DNA of 64,000 nt from JACDER01 sp963842575 (GTDB lineage Bacteria; Actinomycetota; Thermoleophilia; Gaiellales; Gaiellaceae): positions 1-64,000 of the forward strand of contig CAWJGS010000002.1 of assembly GCA_963842575.1 (NCBI GenBank), in the 5' to 3' direction. Every line of letters begins with the position of its first letter. Positions within the stretch are counted from its first letter, which is position 1. A program made the translations under genes and the position numbers. Below the pieces are notes generated by a model. It worked only from the letters and a program-made list of their open reading frames with translations. It ran no database searches and had not been told where the DNA came from. Shown here in pieces: positions 25,870 to 35,906 of this stretch.

Positions 25870-27141
25870 TTGAAGTGGATTGTCTTAATCGTAGCGGGGG
25901 GCTGTCTGGTGAGGGCCGGTCCCGCGGCCCCTGCAATTGGGCTAATTGCCACGAAGGGTGAGCCCCTACACGAGATCCGGCTGTCCGGCTCGGAGGGCCT
26001 ACTGACCTCGACGTCGACTCGAATTCCGGGGCTCGTCGCGGCGGACGACCTGCGCCACCGGGAGCGGCTCGGAACGCTTCACGTACCAGACGCGGCGGCA
26101 CGCGTGGCACGACTCGAGCGCCGGTTCGAGCAGATCCACGCCGCCCGCCGCTGGGCGCTCGTCCTGCTCGTGGCGCTCACCATCGGAGCGATCCTGCTCG
26201 CGCTCTGGCGCAGGACGGGCTTCACGCGACGCCTCTGCGTCGCGACGGCGCCCGCGATCGTCACGGTCAGTCTCTTGCTCGGCCTCGCCGGGGCGGCACG
26301 GGCGGAGGTCGTCCTTCCGGTGCTGGCGCTCGGCTCGGTCGCGCTCGCCGCGGCCGTCTCGATCCCGCGCAGACTCGTCATCTGGCTCGGTCCGGCGCTC
26401 CTGCTCCTCTTCCTGGTCGTCCTGTGGGCCTGGCCGGAGACCGCCGGCTTCGCCGCCATCGGCCCACGTCCGGAGGAGGGCGGCCGCTTCTACGGCGTCA
26501 GCAACGTGGTCGAGACAGTCCTGCTCACGATCTCGCTCTTCTCGGCCGCCGAGCTCGGGCTCGCGAGCGTCGTGCCCATCGCCGCGCTCGGGCTCGTGAC
26601 GGTCGGGTGGAGCCGAACCGGCGCGGACGGCGGAGGCCTGATCGTCTTCGCCGCGGCGTTCGCGTTCCTCGCGCTCCGCCTGGCGGGGCCGATCACGTTC
26701 AGGCGACTCGCCGTCGCCACCACGGCCGGGATCGCCCTCGTCCTCGCCTTCATCGGCATCGACGAGGCGAGCGGTGGCCACAGCCATGTCACGCGTGCGT
26801 TCGAAAAGGGGCCGGCCGGCTGGTTCGGCGACATCGGCCACCGCCTTCACCTCTCCGCCGACCACCTCACAACGTGGCATCTTGCGCTCATCGCGGCGGT
26901 CTCCCTTGTCGCGCTCGCCTGGCTGGCGGTGCGGCGCCCCCGGTCACCGGCGCTCGACGCGCTGCTCGTCGGGCTCGCCGTCTCGCTGGTCGTCAACGAC
27001 GCTCCATCCGATGTCGCGTCCGGCGGCGCGATCTCCGGTTTCGTGCTGTGGACCTGGGCGGTGACCAGATACACTCGCGCCCGTGCGTTGGCTGATCCCG
27101 ATCTTGGCCACCGTGGCCCTGGTGGCGGCCGGCTGCGGTAG
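25870..27141 (+). CDS. multi-pass membrane protein of unknown function
   Basis: 423 residues if the TTG at 25870 is used; a GTG at 25909 is an alternative, and neither has a strong ribosome site. A signal-like run IVLIVAGGCLV opens it. An outside domain with EIRLSGSEGLLTSTSTRIPG and LERRFEQIHAARR follows, then about ten membrane helices (ALVLLVALTIGAILLALW, LLLFLVVLWAWPETAGF, and so on). Between them stands GPRPEEGGRFYGVSNVVETV, a motif I associate with actinobacterial membrane proteins whose function is not known. The cytochrome gene starts inside its last 60 bases. Confidence 0.6.
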   Translation: MKWIVLIVAGGCLVRAGPAAPAIGLIATKGEPLHEIRLSGSEGLLTSTSTRIPGLVAADDLRHRERLGTLHVPDAAARVARLERRFEQIHAARRWALVLLVALTIGAILLALWRRTGFTRRLCVATAPAIVTVSLLLGLAGAARAEVVLPVLALGSVALAAAVSIPRRLVIWLGPALLLLFLVVLWAWPETAGFAAIGPRPEEGGRFYGVSNVVETVLLTISLFSAAELGLASVVPIAALGLVTVGWSRTGADGGGLIVFAAAFAFLALRLAGPITFRRLAVATTAGIALVLAFIGIDEASGGHSHVTRAFEKGPAGWFGDIGHRLHLSADHLTTWHLALIAAVSLVALAWLAVRRPRSPALDALLVGLAVSLVVNDAPSDVASGGAISGFVLWTWAVTRYTRARALADPDLGHRGPGGGRLR

Positions 27142-27481
27142 TGAGGGGACGACGAAACCACGTCCCCAGACGGTGATCGGGACGATCCAGACCGAGACGA
27201 CCGTGACGAAGGGCGACCCGGCGGCTGGCAAGCTGGTCTTCGACGCGCAGGGGTGCGGCTCGTGCCACACGTTCGAGCCGGCGGGCTCGACGGGCAACGT
27301 CGGCCCGAACCTGAGCGAGGCGCTCAAGGACAAGGACGCCGCGTTCATCCAGCAATCGATCGTCGACCCGAACGCGGTGATCGCCTCGGGCTTCCAGCCG
27401 AACATCATGCCCCAGACCTACGGCTCTTCACTCTCCCCCAAGGAGATCGCCGACCTGGTCGCCTTCCTGCAGACGAAGTGA
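27083..27481 (+). CDS. cytochrome c lipoprotein
   Basis: 132 residues from a GTG at 27083. Signal peptide with lipobox LVAAGC, so the mature protein is probably lipid-anchored on the outer face of the membrane. One c-type haem site GCGSCHTFEPAG (CxxCH) and a distal Met in PNIMPQTYGS, then the closing helix SPKEIADLVAFLQTK. This is a class I mono-haem electron carrier, like those that feed oxidases. It overlaps the preceding membrane protein by 59 bases and serS by four, so all three are co-transcribed; no oxidase gene is nearby. Confidence 0.87.
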   Translation: MRWLIPILATVALVAAGCGSEGTTKPRPQTVIGTIQTETTVTKGDPAAGKLVFDAQGCGSCHTFEPAGSTGNVGPNLSEALKDKDAAFIQQSIVDPNAVIASGFQPNIMPQTYGSSLSPKEIADLVAFLQTK

Positions 27482-28683
27482 TCGATCTCCGCGCCGCGCG
27501 GGCCAACCCGGACGAGTACCGGGCGGCGATCGCGCGCAAAGGCTACGCCGAGCAGTTCGACGAGCTACTGGCGGCGGACGAGCGCTGGCGTGAGCTCGTC
27601 CCGCAGGTGGACGAGCTGCGGAGCCGGCAGAAGCTCAAGGGGAAGCCGACGCCGGAGCAGGTCGAGGAGCTGAAGCAGGTCAAGGCCGACCTGCAGCGGC
27701 TCGAGGGCGAGCTCGCGGAGGCCGAGTCCGCGCGGGACGAGCTCCTGCGCGTGGTGCCGAACCCGCCGCACGAATCCGTCCCGGACGAGCCGGAGGGCGA
27801 TGCCGAGGGCGAGATCGTGCGCCTGGTCGGCGAGCCGCCGCAACTGACCGACCCGAAGGAGCACCTCGAGCTCGGCCGTTTCGACATGGAGCGCGGCGCG
27901 CGCCTGTCCGGCTCACGCTTCGGCTACATCGTCGGCGACGCGGCTCGGCTCACGCTCGCGCTCTACCGCTACGCCCTCGACCGCGCCATCGCGAACGGCT
28001 TCGTCCCCGTCATCCCGCCGATCCTCGTCCGCGAGGAGGCGATGTACGGCACCGGCTTCTTCCCGGCCGAGCGCTTCGAGATCTACGCGGTCGCGGACGA
28101 GGGCCTGTACCTCACCGGCACCTCGGAGGTCGCGCTCGCCGGACTGCACATGGGCGAGATCCTCGACGCGGACGAGCTGCCGCTGCGCTACACCGCGTTC
28201 TCCACCAACTTCCGCCGCGAAGCGGGCGCGGCCGGACGGGACACGCGCGGCATGTTCCGCGTCCACCAGTTCAACAAGGTGGAGATGTTCGCCTACGTCC
28301 TGCCGGAGGACTCGTGGGACGAGCTCGAGCGGCTGCTCGAGATCGAAGAGTCGCTTGCGCGCGACCTCGGCCTCCCCTACCGCCTCGTCAACATCGAGGC
28401 CTCGGAGCTGAGCGCAGCCGCTGCGAAGCGCTACGACATCGAGGCCTGGTTCCCGTCCCAGGAGCGGTACCGCGAGATCACGTCGGCGTCGAACACGACG
28501 GACTACCAGGCCCGCCGCCTCGGGATCCGCTACCGCGGCGAAAAAGGGACGGAATACGTCCACACGCTGAACGGCACGGCCGTCACCGACCGCTGGGCGC
28601 TCGCCGTGCTCGAGAACTTCCAGGGCGAGGTGCCAGACGTGCTACGGGAGTTCGGCGCGCCGGAGCGACGTGAATCGCGCTAG
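27478..28683 (+). CDS. serS: seryl-tRNA synthetase
   Basis: 401 residues, from a GTG at 27478 that overlaps the cytochrome stop (GTGA). The N-terminal coiled-coil arm (RSRQKLKGKPTPEQVEELKQ) binds the long variable arm of tRNA-Ser. The class II core has YLTGTSEVALAGLHMGE, motif 2 FRREAGAAGRDTRGMFRVHQ, YDIEAWFPSQERYREITSAS and motif 3 around EYVHTLNGTAVTDRWALAVL. It charges tRNA-Ser with serine. The arm is a little short; overall length is slightly below the usual 420. A tRNA-Ser gene follows 16 bases downstream. Confidence 0.95.
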   Translation: MIDLRAARANPDEYRAAIARKGYAEQFDELLAADERWRELVPQVDELRSRQKLKGKPTPEQVEELKQVKADLQRLEGELAEAESARDELLRVVPNPPHESVPDEPEGDAEGEIVRLVGEPPQLTDPKEHLELGRFDMERGARLSGSRFGYIVGDAARLTLALYRYALDRAIANGFVPVIPPILVREEAMYGTGFFPAERFEIYAVADEGLYLTGTSEVALAGLHMGEILDADELPLRYTAFSTNFRREAGAAGRDTRGMFRVHQFNKVEMFAYVLPEDSWDELERLLEIEESLARDLGLPYRLVNIEASELSAAAAKRYDIEAWFPSQERYREITSASNTTDYQARRLGIRYRGEKGTEYVHTLNGTAVTDRWALAVLENFQGEVPDVLREFGAPERRESR

Positions 28684-28699
28684 GGCACGAATGCGCTCC

Positions 28700-28789
28700 G
28701 GCGGGGTGCCGGAGCGGTCGAACGGGGCGGTCTTGAAAACCGTTGAGTCGCGCAAGGCGGCTCCGTGGGTTCAAATCCCACCCCCGCCG
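28700..28789 (+). tRNA. tRNA-Ser (anticodon UGA)
   Basis: GGCGGGG and CCCCGCC form the acceptor, with G73. Anticodon stem GCGGT...ACCGT around CTTGAAA, a long variable arm (GAGTCGCGCAAGGCGGCTC) as expected for class II tRNAs, and T-arm GTGGGTTCAAATCCCAC. 90 nt, no encoded CCA. Confidence 0.93.
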
Positions 28790-28804
28790 TTCCGCTGGCC
28801 GCGG

Positions 28805-29977
<1,173 letters not shown>

Positions 29978-30117
29978 TTGCTCTACTCCTTACGGGTTCG
30001 AGATTGCCTACCCCGAACAGCCCGAAGGAGGAACGAGAAGCTCTCTCACGAGCCGACCTCATGCCGGCCTCTGGTGTCCACGGTAGCAAGACTCCGCGGA
30101 GCGGCCGCCGAAATCGG

Positions 30118-30879
30118 CTAGCGCTTGAGCCGGATCGCGTTCAGGTCGTTCTCGCGGATCTCGTCCGTCCGCTCGATCAGGTCCTCGATGTCGTCGTGCT
30201 CGGCGTGCAGATACCGGCCGGCCAGATCGTCCGCCCTGCCCGAGGCGAGCACGCGGACCAGTTGGGGCGCGAGCTCGGGCGGCGTCCACGGCGCGTCGTC
30301 CTCGAAGAAGCCGTCGGTCATCGCCGTCTGGACGAGCCCCGGGCTGATGACGAAGACGGGTAGCCGCCCTTCGAGCCCGTTCGCGAGCGTCTCGGCGTAG
30401 CGGACGACCGCGGCCTTGCTCGCTGTGTAGGCGGTGTTGCTCGCGCCCGGAAGATACGCGGCGCCGCTGCCCGTGATCACGATCCGGCCCTTGCCGCGCT
30501 CCAGCATTCGCGGGATCACCGTCCGGCAACAGAGATGGACGCCGAGGACGTTCACCTCGAAGACGCGCCACCACTCCTGAACGTCGACCTCCCAGGTCTC
30601 GCCCTCGGGGCCGCCGATCCCGGCGTTGGCGACCAGGAGATCGATCGGCCCCAGCTCGCGCTCGGTCTCGTCGACCGCGCGCTCCACGGCCGCCTGGTCC
30701 GTTACGTCCAACTCCAGCGCGAGCCCGCCGATCTCCTCGGCAACCGACTCGACCTGATCACGCGTGCGCGCCCCGACCGCCACGCGCGCTCCCGCGTCGG
30801 CCAGCTCACGCGCGATGTTCGCGCCGATCCCGCGGCCGCCTCCGGTGACGAGCGCGACCAGGCCGTCGAGCTCGCCCAC
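30118..30879 (-). CDS. short-chain dehydrogenase/reductase (SDR)
   Basis: 253 residues. N-terminal cofactor site VTGGGRGIGANIARELADAG (TGxxxGIG), structural NAGIGGP, catalytic Ser in VITGSGAAYLPG, and YTASKAAVVRYAE (YxxxK). ALELDVTDQAA suggests NAD(P) binding without a strong indication of which. Classical SDR, substrate unknown; the C-terminus LAGRYLHAEHDDIEDLIERT is typical of the FabG-like sugar/alcohol group. Stands alone on the minus strand. Confidence 0.88.
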   Translation of the reverse strand: MGELDGLVALVTGGGRGIGANIARELADAGARVAVGARTRDQVESVAEEIGGLALELDVTDQAAVERAVDETERELGPIDLLVANAGIGGPEGETWEVDVQEWWRVFEVNVLGVHLCCRTVIPRMLERGKGRIVITGSGAAYLPGASNTAYTASKAAVVRYAETLANGLEGRLPVFVISPGLVQTAMTDGFFEDDAPWTPPELAPQLVRVLASGRADDLAGRYLHAEHDDIEDLIERTDEIRENDLNAIRLKR

Positions 30880-30971
30880 TACCTGGGCCCCTGGTGCTTG
30901 TCGGACGCCGGCATGGCTACGAGGTTACACAGCCGCGCAGGAACGTCCGGTCCTCCGCAGAAACTGGTTCC

Positions 30972-31073
30972 ATGAACTTCGAGGAGAGCATCGCCGTCGC
31001 GATCGGGATCGTGGTCGCCATTGCGTTCCTGGCGTTCTTCCTGTTCGGCGGCTTCGGGATCAGCCTGACGTAG
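30972..31073 (+). CDS. 33-aa single-pass membrane microprotein
   Basis: ATG at 30972 gives MNFEESIAVAIGIVVAIAFL followed by AFFLFGGFGISLT and a TAG. It is a single hydrophobic helix with a short acidic N-terminus, and it fills exactly the gap between the divergent SDR and the flavin reductase start, 10 bases downstream. The codons are typical for this genome. A purine-rich site is not obvious (GAAACTGGTTCC upstream). Could be a regulatory membrane peptide; function unknown. Confidence 0.45.
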   Translation: MNFEESIAVAIGIVVAIAFLAFFLFGGFGISLT

Positions 31074-31083
31074 TCTCCGCGCG

Positions 31084-31548
31084 GTGGACGACCTCCGCGC
31101 GCTCATGCGCCGGTTTCCCGCCGGCGTCGCCGTAGTCACGGTGGACGCCGACGGCGAGCGCCTCGGCCTGACCGTCGGGACCCTCGTTTCTCTCTCCGTC
31201 GAGCCGCCGCTCGTCGGGATCTCGATCGCACGCGCGGCCGCGCTCCACGAGCTGCTGCGCGAAGCCGGCGGGTTCGCGGTCAGCCTGCTCGCCGCCGGCC
31301 AGGAAGCGGTCGCGCAGCATTTCGCCCGCGGGGTTCCTCCCATCGCGCACTGGCACGGGATCGAGTTCCGCGAGGGAAACCACGGCGCGCCGCTCCTCGA
31401 AGGCGCGCTCGGATGGATCGAGTGCAGCCTGTGGGCGGAATGGCCGGTCGGCGACCACACCTTCTTCGCCGGCGAGGCGCTCGAGTGCGCGCTCGGTCAG
31501 GCGAGGCCGCCGCTCCTGTATCTGGATCGCCGGTACGTGTCGCAGTGA
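31084..31548 (+). CDS. flavin reductase-like (FMN-binding split barrel) protein
   Basis: 154 residues from a GTG at 31084. RRFPAGVAVVTVDADGERLG, LTVGTLVSLSVEPPLVGISI, FAVSLLAAGQEAVAQHF and DHTFFAGEALECAL match the HpaC/DIM6 flavin reductase family, which uses NAD(P)H to reduce FMN for a partner monooxygenase. No monooxygenase is adjacent. It overlaps the following HAD gene by four bases (GTGA). Confidence 0.85.
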   Translation: MDDLRALMRRFPAGVAVVTVDADGERLGLTVGTLVSLSVEPPLVGISIARAAALHELLREAGGFAVSLLAAGQEAVAQHFARGVPPIAHWHGIEFREGNHGAPLLEGALGWIECSLWAEWPVGDHTFFAGEALECALGQARPPLLYLDRRYVSQ

Positions 31549-32222
31549 TCGACGCCGTCGTCTTCGACCTCGACGGAGTCCTGATCGACTCCGAGCAGGT
31601 CTGGGACGCGGCGCGCGAGCAGCTCGTCCGCGAGCGCGGCGGGCGCTGGCACGAGCAGGCGCAGCGGGACATGATGGGAATGAGCTCCAACGAGTGGTCG
31701 CGGTACCTGCACGACGAGCTCGGCCTGCCGGAGCCGCCGGAGGAGATCAACGAGGAGGTCGTCCGCCGGATGAGCGACCTCTACCGCGAGCACCTGCCTC
31801 TGCTCCCGGGCGCGCGCGAGGCGGTCGAACGACTCGCCGCCCGCTGGCCGCTTGGCCTCGCGACCTCGTCCAACCGGCCGATCATCGAGCTCGTCCTCGA
31901 CCTTGCGGGGCTGACCGGGTCGTTTCAGGTGTCGGTCTCGTCGGAGGAGGTCGGACGCGGCAAGCCGGCGCCGGACGTCTACCTCGAGGCGGCGCGCCGG
32001 CTGGGCGTCACCCCCGACCACTGCGCCGCGATCGAGGACTCGCACAACGGCATCCGCTCGGCGCACGCCGCCGGAATGACCGTAGTGGCGATCCCGAACC
32101 GCCTCTTCCCGCCGGACGAGGAGGCGCTCGCGCTCGCCGACTGCGTGCTGGATTCGCTCGAGGACCTGACCGTGGAGAGCGTTACTTCTTGCGGATCAGC
32201 GTCATCCCGTCGCGCACGCTGA
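31545..32222 (+). CDS. HAD-superfamily phosphatase/phosphoglucomutase-like
   Basis: 225 residues from a GTG at 31545. Motif I VVFDLDGVLIDSE (DxDG), motif II GLATSSNRP, motif III GRGKPAPDVYLEA, motif IV AAIEDSHNGIRSAHAAG. The cap helices HEQAQRDMMGMSSNEWSRYL place it in the beta-phosphoglucomutase-like subfamily I. Probably acts on a small phosphorylated sugar or metabolite. The last 40 bases overlap the convergent O-methyltransferase, so the final dozen residues may be read-through. Confidence 0.85.
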   Translation: MIDAVVFDLDGVLIDSEQVWDAAREQLVRERGGRWHEQAQRDMMGMSSNEWSRYLHDELGLPEPPEEINEEVVRRMSDLYREHLPLLPGAREAVERLAARWPLGLATSSNRPIIELVLDLAGLTGSFQVSVSSEEVGRGKPAPDVYLEAARRLGVTPDHCAAIEDSHNGIRSAHAAGMTVVAIPNRLFPPDEEALALADCVLDSLEDLTVESVTSCGSASSRRAR

Positions 32223-32823
32223 GCATCACGCATACGACGCGGTCGTCGGCCAGCACGTGGTCGTTGAAGGCGCGGATCGCCTGCGTGTTTCCGTCCTCGT
32301 TCTCCGGATCGGCGACTCGTCCAGACCAGAGCACGTTGTCGGCGATGACGAAGCCGTCGTCCGCGAGTTTCGGGAGAACGGCCTCGTAGTAGTTGACGTA
32401 GTTCTCCTTGTCCGCGTCGATGAAGATCAGGTCGAACGGCCCGTCCAGGGACTCGATCGTCTCGAGCCCGGGACCGAGCCGGTACTCGATGCGGTCGGCG
32501 ACGCCGGCTTCCTCCGCATAGCGTCGCGCGATCGCGGTCGTGTCCTCGTTGACGTCACAGGTCGTGACGCGCCCGCCCTCGGTAAGCCCCATCGCCATCG
32601 AGATGGACGACCAGCCCGTGAACGTGCCCAGCTCGAGGATCCGCTTCGCCTTCGTCTGCCGGACGAGGAACTCGAGGAAGCGGCCCTCGAGCAGCCCGAC
32701 CATCATCTGCGGCGCGTCCGACTTCTCGCGCGTCTCATCCGCGAGCCGCTGGAAGAGGTCGGGAACCGGGGTCGTGTGCTCCTCGGCGTACTTCTCGACG
32801 GGCTCGTTGACGATAAAGCTCAT
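32182..32823 (-). CDS. SAM-dependent O-methyltransferase (family 3, CCoAOMT-like)
   Basis: 213 residues. SAM site RILELGTFTGWSSISMAMGL, acidic loop TTCDVNEDTTAIARRY, metal/active-site Asp in DLIFIDADKENYVNYYEAVL and DDGFVIADNVLWSGRVADPE. This is the cation-dependent family that includes caffeoyl-CoA and catechol O-methyltransferases. The acceptor is unknown. Its ATG overlaps the stop of fabF (ATGA at 32820), so the two are co-translated, hinting at methylation of a lipid- or polyketide-like product. Confidence 0.9.
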   Translation of the reverse strand: MSFIVNEPVEKYAEEHTTPVPDLFQRLADETREKSDAPQMMVGLLEGRFLEFLVRQTKAKRILELGTFTGWSSISMAMGLTEGGRVTTCDVNEDTTAIARRYAEEAGVADRIEYRLGPGLETIESLDGPFDLIFIDADKENYVNYYEAVLPKLADDGFVIADNVLWSGRVADPENEDGNTQAIRAFNDHVLADDRVVCVMLSVRDGMTLIRKK

Positions 32824-34055
32824 TCAATCCTCCCTATCAATACGCAGGCGTTGTGGCCCCCGAGACCCATCGCGTTCGAAAGCGCGACGTCCACCTCGAC
32901 GTCACGCGCCTCGTTCGGCACGTAGTCCAGGTCGCATACGGGATCGGGATGCTCGTAGTTGATCGTGGGCGGAAGCTTGCCATCGTGGAGAGCGAGGACG
33001 CACATCATCGCCTCTACCGCGCCGGCCGCGCCGAAGCAGTGTCCCATCACGGATTTCGTCGACGAGACGGCGAGCTCGTACGCATGGTCGCCGAAGACCT
33101 CCTTGATCGCCTTCGTCTCGGCCGCGTCTCCGAGCGGCGTCGACGTCCCGTGCGCATTGATGTAGCCGACGCGCTCGGGGGCGACATCCGCGGTTTCGAG
33201 CGCGGCGCGCATCATCTCAGAGACCCCGACCGACTCCGGGTCGGGCGCCGCCATGTGGTAGCCGTCGTTCGACGTCCCGTACCCGAGCACCTCGGCGTAG
33301 ATCTTCGCGCCACGCGCGCGCGCCGCCTCCAGCTCCTCGAGGACGAGCGTCGCGGCCCCCTCCCCCATGACGAACCCCGCCCGGGTCGCGTCGAAGGGAC
33401 GGGACGCGCGCGGGGGATGCTCCTCCTCGGCGGCGAGGCCTCGCATCGAGCAGAAGGCGGCCAGGATCAGCGGAATGATGCCGGACTCGGTCCCGCCGGC
33501 GAGCACCGCGTCCGCCCATCCGCGCTTGATCAGCTCGGCCCCCTCTCCGACCGCGTGCGAGCCGGTCGCGCAGGCCGAGACGGTCGCATAGTTCGGGCCG
33601 CGGTAGCCCAGCGTGATCGCAAGCTGCCCGCTGGCGGAGTCGACCAGACAGTTCGGGAGCCAGTGCGGCGAGGCGCGGTCGGGCCCGCGGTCGCGCAGGA
33701 TGTCGTGCTGCTGGACGATCGTCTTGATCCCGCCGATGGCGGAGCCGTAGACGATGCCGACGCGGGCGGGATCGTAGGCGCCGTCGAGACCGGCATCGCC
33801 GACCGCCTCCTTCGACGCCGCGAGCGCGAACAGGACGTTGTCATCGATCCGGCGCAGCTCCTTCGGCGACGCGAGACCCTCCGGGTCGAAGTCCTTCACC
33901 TCGGCTGCGACTCGCACCGGGAACGCGCTCGCGTCGAAGGAGCGGATGAAGTCGATACCGCTCTCGCCCGCGACCGCGGCGCGCCATGTCGCCGGCGCGC
34001 TGTTCCCGACCGGCGTGACCGCCCCGAGACCGGTGACGACGACTCGCTTCGACAT
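32820..34055 (-). CDS. fabF: 3-oxoacyl-ACP synthase II
   Basis: 411 residues, full length. Catalytic Cys in ATVSACATGSHAVGEGAELI, His in YINAHGTSTPLGDAAE, Lys in STKSVMGHCFGAAGAVEAMM with the second His. VVVTGLGAVTPVGNSAPATW opens it and NAMGLGGHNACVLIGRIE closes it, as in FabF. Condenses malonyl-ACP with a growing acyl-ACP. It is more FabF-like than the two ketosynthases at 59583-62116 and is likely the housekeeping enzyme. Confidence 0.9.
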   Translation of the reverse strand: MSKRVVVTGLGAVTPVGNSAPATWRAAVAGESGIDFIRSFDASAFPVRVAAEVKDFDPEGLASPKELRRIDDNVLFALAASKEAVGDAGLDGAYDPARVGIVYGSAIGGIKTIVQQHDILRDRGPDRASPHWLPNCLVDSASGQLAITLGYRGPNYATVSACATGSHAVGEGAELIKRGWADAVLAGGTESGIIPLILAAFCSMRGLAAEEEHPPRASRPFDATRAGFVMGEGAATLVLEELEAARARGAKIYAEVLGYGTSNDGYHMAAPDPESVGVSEMMRAALETADVAPERVGYINAHGTSTPLGDAAETKAIKEVFGDHAYELAVSSTKSVMGHCFGAAGAVEAMMCVLALHDGKLPPTINYEHPDPVCDLDYVPNEARDVEVDVALSNAMGLGGHNACVLIGRIE

Positions 34056-34079
34056 GGTTGGCAGCTTAGTCTTGAGACG

Positions 34080-35105
34080 ATGCCTACTCGTAGCGTTCCG
34101 TTCCCGCCGATGGAGGCGGAGCTCGTCGCCGAGCTGCCGGAACCGGACGGCTGGCAGTACGAGCCGAAGTGGGACGGGTTCCGCGGGGTGCTCGAGAACA
34201 CGAGCGGCGAGCTGGCGCTCTGGAGCCGGAACGGCCGCCCGCTCCTGCGCTACTTCCCCGAGCTGCGGCCGCTCGGCGACCGCCTCCCTCCCAACTCAGC
34301 GCTCGACGGCGAGATCGTCATCTCCAAGGACGGCAAGCTCGACTTCGACGCCATGCAGACGCGCCTCCACCCCGCTGAGAGCCGCGTCCAGAAGCTGGCC
34401 GCCGAGATCCCCGCCCAGTTCATCGCCTTCGACGTCCTCCTCTGGAACGGGGAGGCCGTGCACGAGCTGCCGCTCGCCGACCGTCGGCGCTTCCTCGAGA
34501 AGAAGGTCAAGGGCTTCCAGCTGTCGCCCGTCTCCTACGACCTCGCCCAGGCCAAGCGCTGGCTCCAACGACTCGAGGCCGCCGGGCTGGACGGGGTCAT
34601 CGCCAAGAAGCTGCACCTGCCGTACCTGCCGGGCTCGCGCGACGGAGTCGTCAAGATCAAGCCGCACCGGACGGCCGACTGCGTGATCGTCGGATTTCGC
34701 ATGAGCGAGAAGGTCGAGGGAAAGATCTCGACACTCCTGCTCGGGCTCTACAACGACAACGGCGAGCTCGACTTCGTCGGGCACTGTTCCGGCATCTCCG
34801 CCCCCGTCCAGCGGCAGCTCCAGGAGCTGCTCCCGCCGCTGGTAGAGCCCGGCTTCATCTCGGCGGAGCGCACGCCCGGCGGCCAGAGCCGCTGGTCGCG
34901 CGGAAAGGAGCTCGACTGGAATCCGGTCCGTCCGGAGCTCGTCTGCGAGGTCCGCTTCGACAAGCTCGAGAAGAACCGCTTCCGGCATGGCACGCGGCTC
35001 ATCCGCTTCCGCCCGGACAAGGACCCCAAGGACTGCACCTGGCGCGAGGTGCGCCCGCCGCGCCGCCGGGGCGACCCGACGGTCGAGTCGCTCCTGAAGA
35101 CATGA
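34080..35105 (+). CDS. ATP-dependent DNA ligase (LigC/LigD-type)
   Basis: 341 residues, ATG at 34080. Adenylated Lys in YEPKWDGFRGVLENTSG (KxDG), motif III ALDGEIVISKDGKLDFDAMQ, motif IV GLDGVIAKKL, motif V DGVVKIKPHRTADCVIVGFR, then an OB-fold domain (LLLGLYNDNGELDFVGHCSG, ELVCEVRFDKLEKN). No polymerase or nuclease domain, so a stand-alone repair ligase, possibly for the Ku-dependent end-joining pathway; no ku gene is in view. Coupled by a four-base overlap to the next methyltransferase. Confidence 0.9.
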   Translation: MPTRSVPFPPMEAELVAELPEPDGWQYEPKWDGFRGVLENTSGELALWSRNGRPLLRYFPELRPLGDRLPPNSALDGEIVISKDGKLDFDAMQTRLHPAESRVQKLAAEIPAQFIAFDVLLWNGEAVHELPLADRRRFLEKKVKGFQLSPVSYDLAQAKRWLQRLEAAGLDGVIAKKLHLPYLPGSRDGVVKIKPHRTADCVIVGFRMSEKVEGKISTLLLGLYNDNGELDFVGHCSGISAPVQRQLQELLPPLVEPGFISAERTPGGQSRWSRGKELDWNPVRPELVCEVRFDKLEKNRFRHGTRLIRFRPDKDPKDCTWREVRPPRRRGDPTVESLLKT

Positions 35106-35839
35106 GGACCGGCGACGCGTACGGCGAGATGCTGCTGGCCGCGCTCGACAGCGACGACGAGATCCTCGAGATCGTCGAGCGCGACGACGGCTTCATCATG
35201 GCGAGTCGCTTCGGCGTCGCGTATTACCTCGCGCCGTACCCCAAGTGGCCAGGGCGGCAGCGGCGGGCACTTCGCTTCGCCCGCGGGAGGATCCTCGACG
35301 TCGGAGCCGGCGGCGGCCGCATCCCGCTGCACTTCCAGCAGAAGGGAAACGACGTCGTCGCGATCGACGCGTCGCCCGGCACGATCGAGGCCTGCCGGCG
35401 CCGCGGGGTGCGCGACGCGCGGGTGATGCGCATCGAGGACGTGGACGCCTCGCTCGGCGTCTTCGACACGGTGGTGATGTACGGAAACAACCTCGGGCTG
35501 CTCGCCTCGCGCACGAAGGCGCCGCGCATACTGCGCCGCCTCGCGCGCATCACGTCGGAGCGCGCGCGGATCATCGCGGAGGGCACGGATCCGTATTCCA
35601 CCGACGATCCCGGCCATCTCGCCTACCACGAGCGCAACCGGCAACGGGGCCGCATGGGCGGGCAGCTCCGAATCCGAATCCGCTTCCGCGAGATCGCGAG
35701 CCCCTGGTTCGAGTACCTCTTCCTCTCGCGCCGCGAGCTCGAGGAGATCCTGGACGGAACCGGCTGGCGGCTCGCGCGCATGATCGAGGACGACGGGCCG
35801 ACGTACGTCGCCGTCATCGAGAAGACCCGAGGCTCCTGA
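35102..35839 (+). CDS. class I SAM-dependent methyltransferase
   Basis: 245 residues. Motif I GRILDVGAGGGRIPLHFQQK, motif II NDVVAIDASPGTIEACRRRG, motif post-I FDTVVMYGNNLGLL, then an insertion MGGQLRIRIRFREIASPWFE and a closing YLFLSRRELEEIL. Substrate unknown. The ATG overlaps the ligase stop, a pairing that looks like a housekeeping or repair operon. Confidence 0.85.
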   Translation: MRTGDAYGEMLLAALDSDDEILEIVERDDGFIMASRFGVAYYLAPYPKWPGRQRRALRFARGRILDVGAGGGRIPLHFQQKGNDVVAIDASPGTIEACRRRGVRDARVMRIEDVDASLGVFDTVVMYGNNLGLLASRTKAPRILRRLARITSERARIIAEGTDPYSTDDPGHLAYHERNRQRGRMGGQLRIRIRFREIASPWFEYLFLSRRELEEILDGTGWRLARMIEDDGPTYVAVIEKTRGS

Positions 35840-35906
35840 CCGTCTCTCGCGGGCCTGCCCGGCACCGTTCGAAAGGCGTGTCAGGGCGTGCTAGGGTCGC
35901 GCCTTC

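Noticed and set aside
32853..34079. Plus-strand extension of the DNA ligase frame by 400 codons
   Set aside because: Antisense to fabF; the ligase family begins close to the ATG at 34080.
34080..35105. Full LigD (polymerase-nuclease-ligase) or a Ku operon
   Set aside because: Only the ligase and OB domains are present; no ku, PolDom or nuclease in the neighbourhood.
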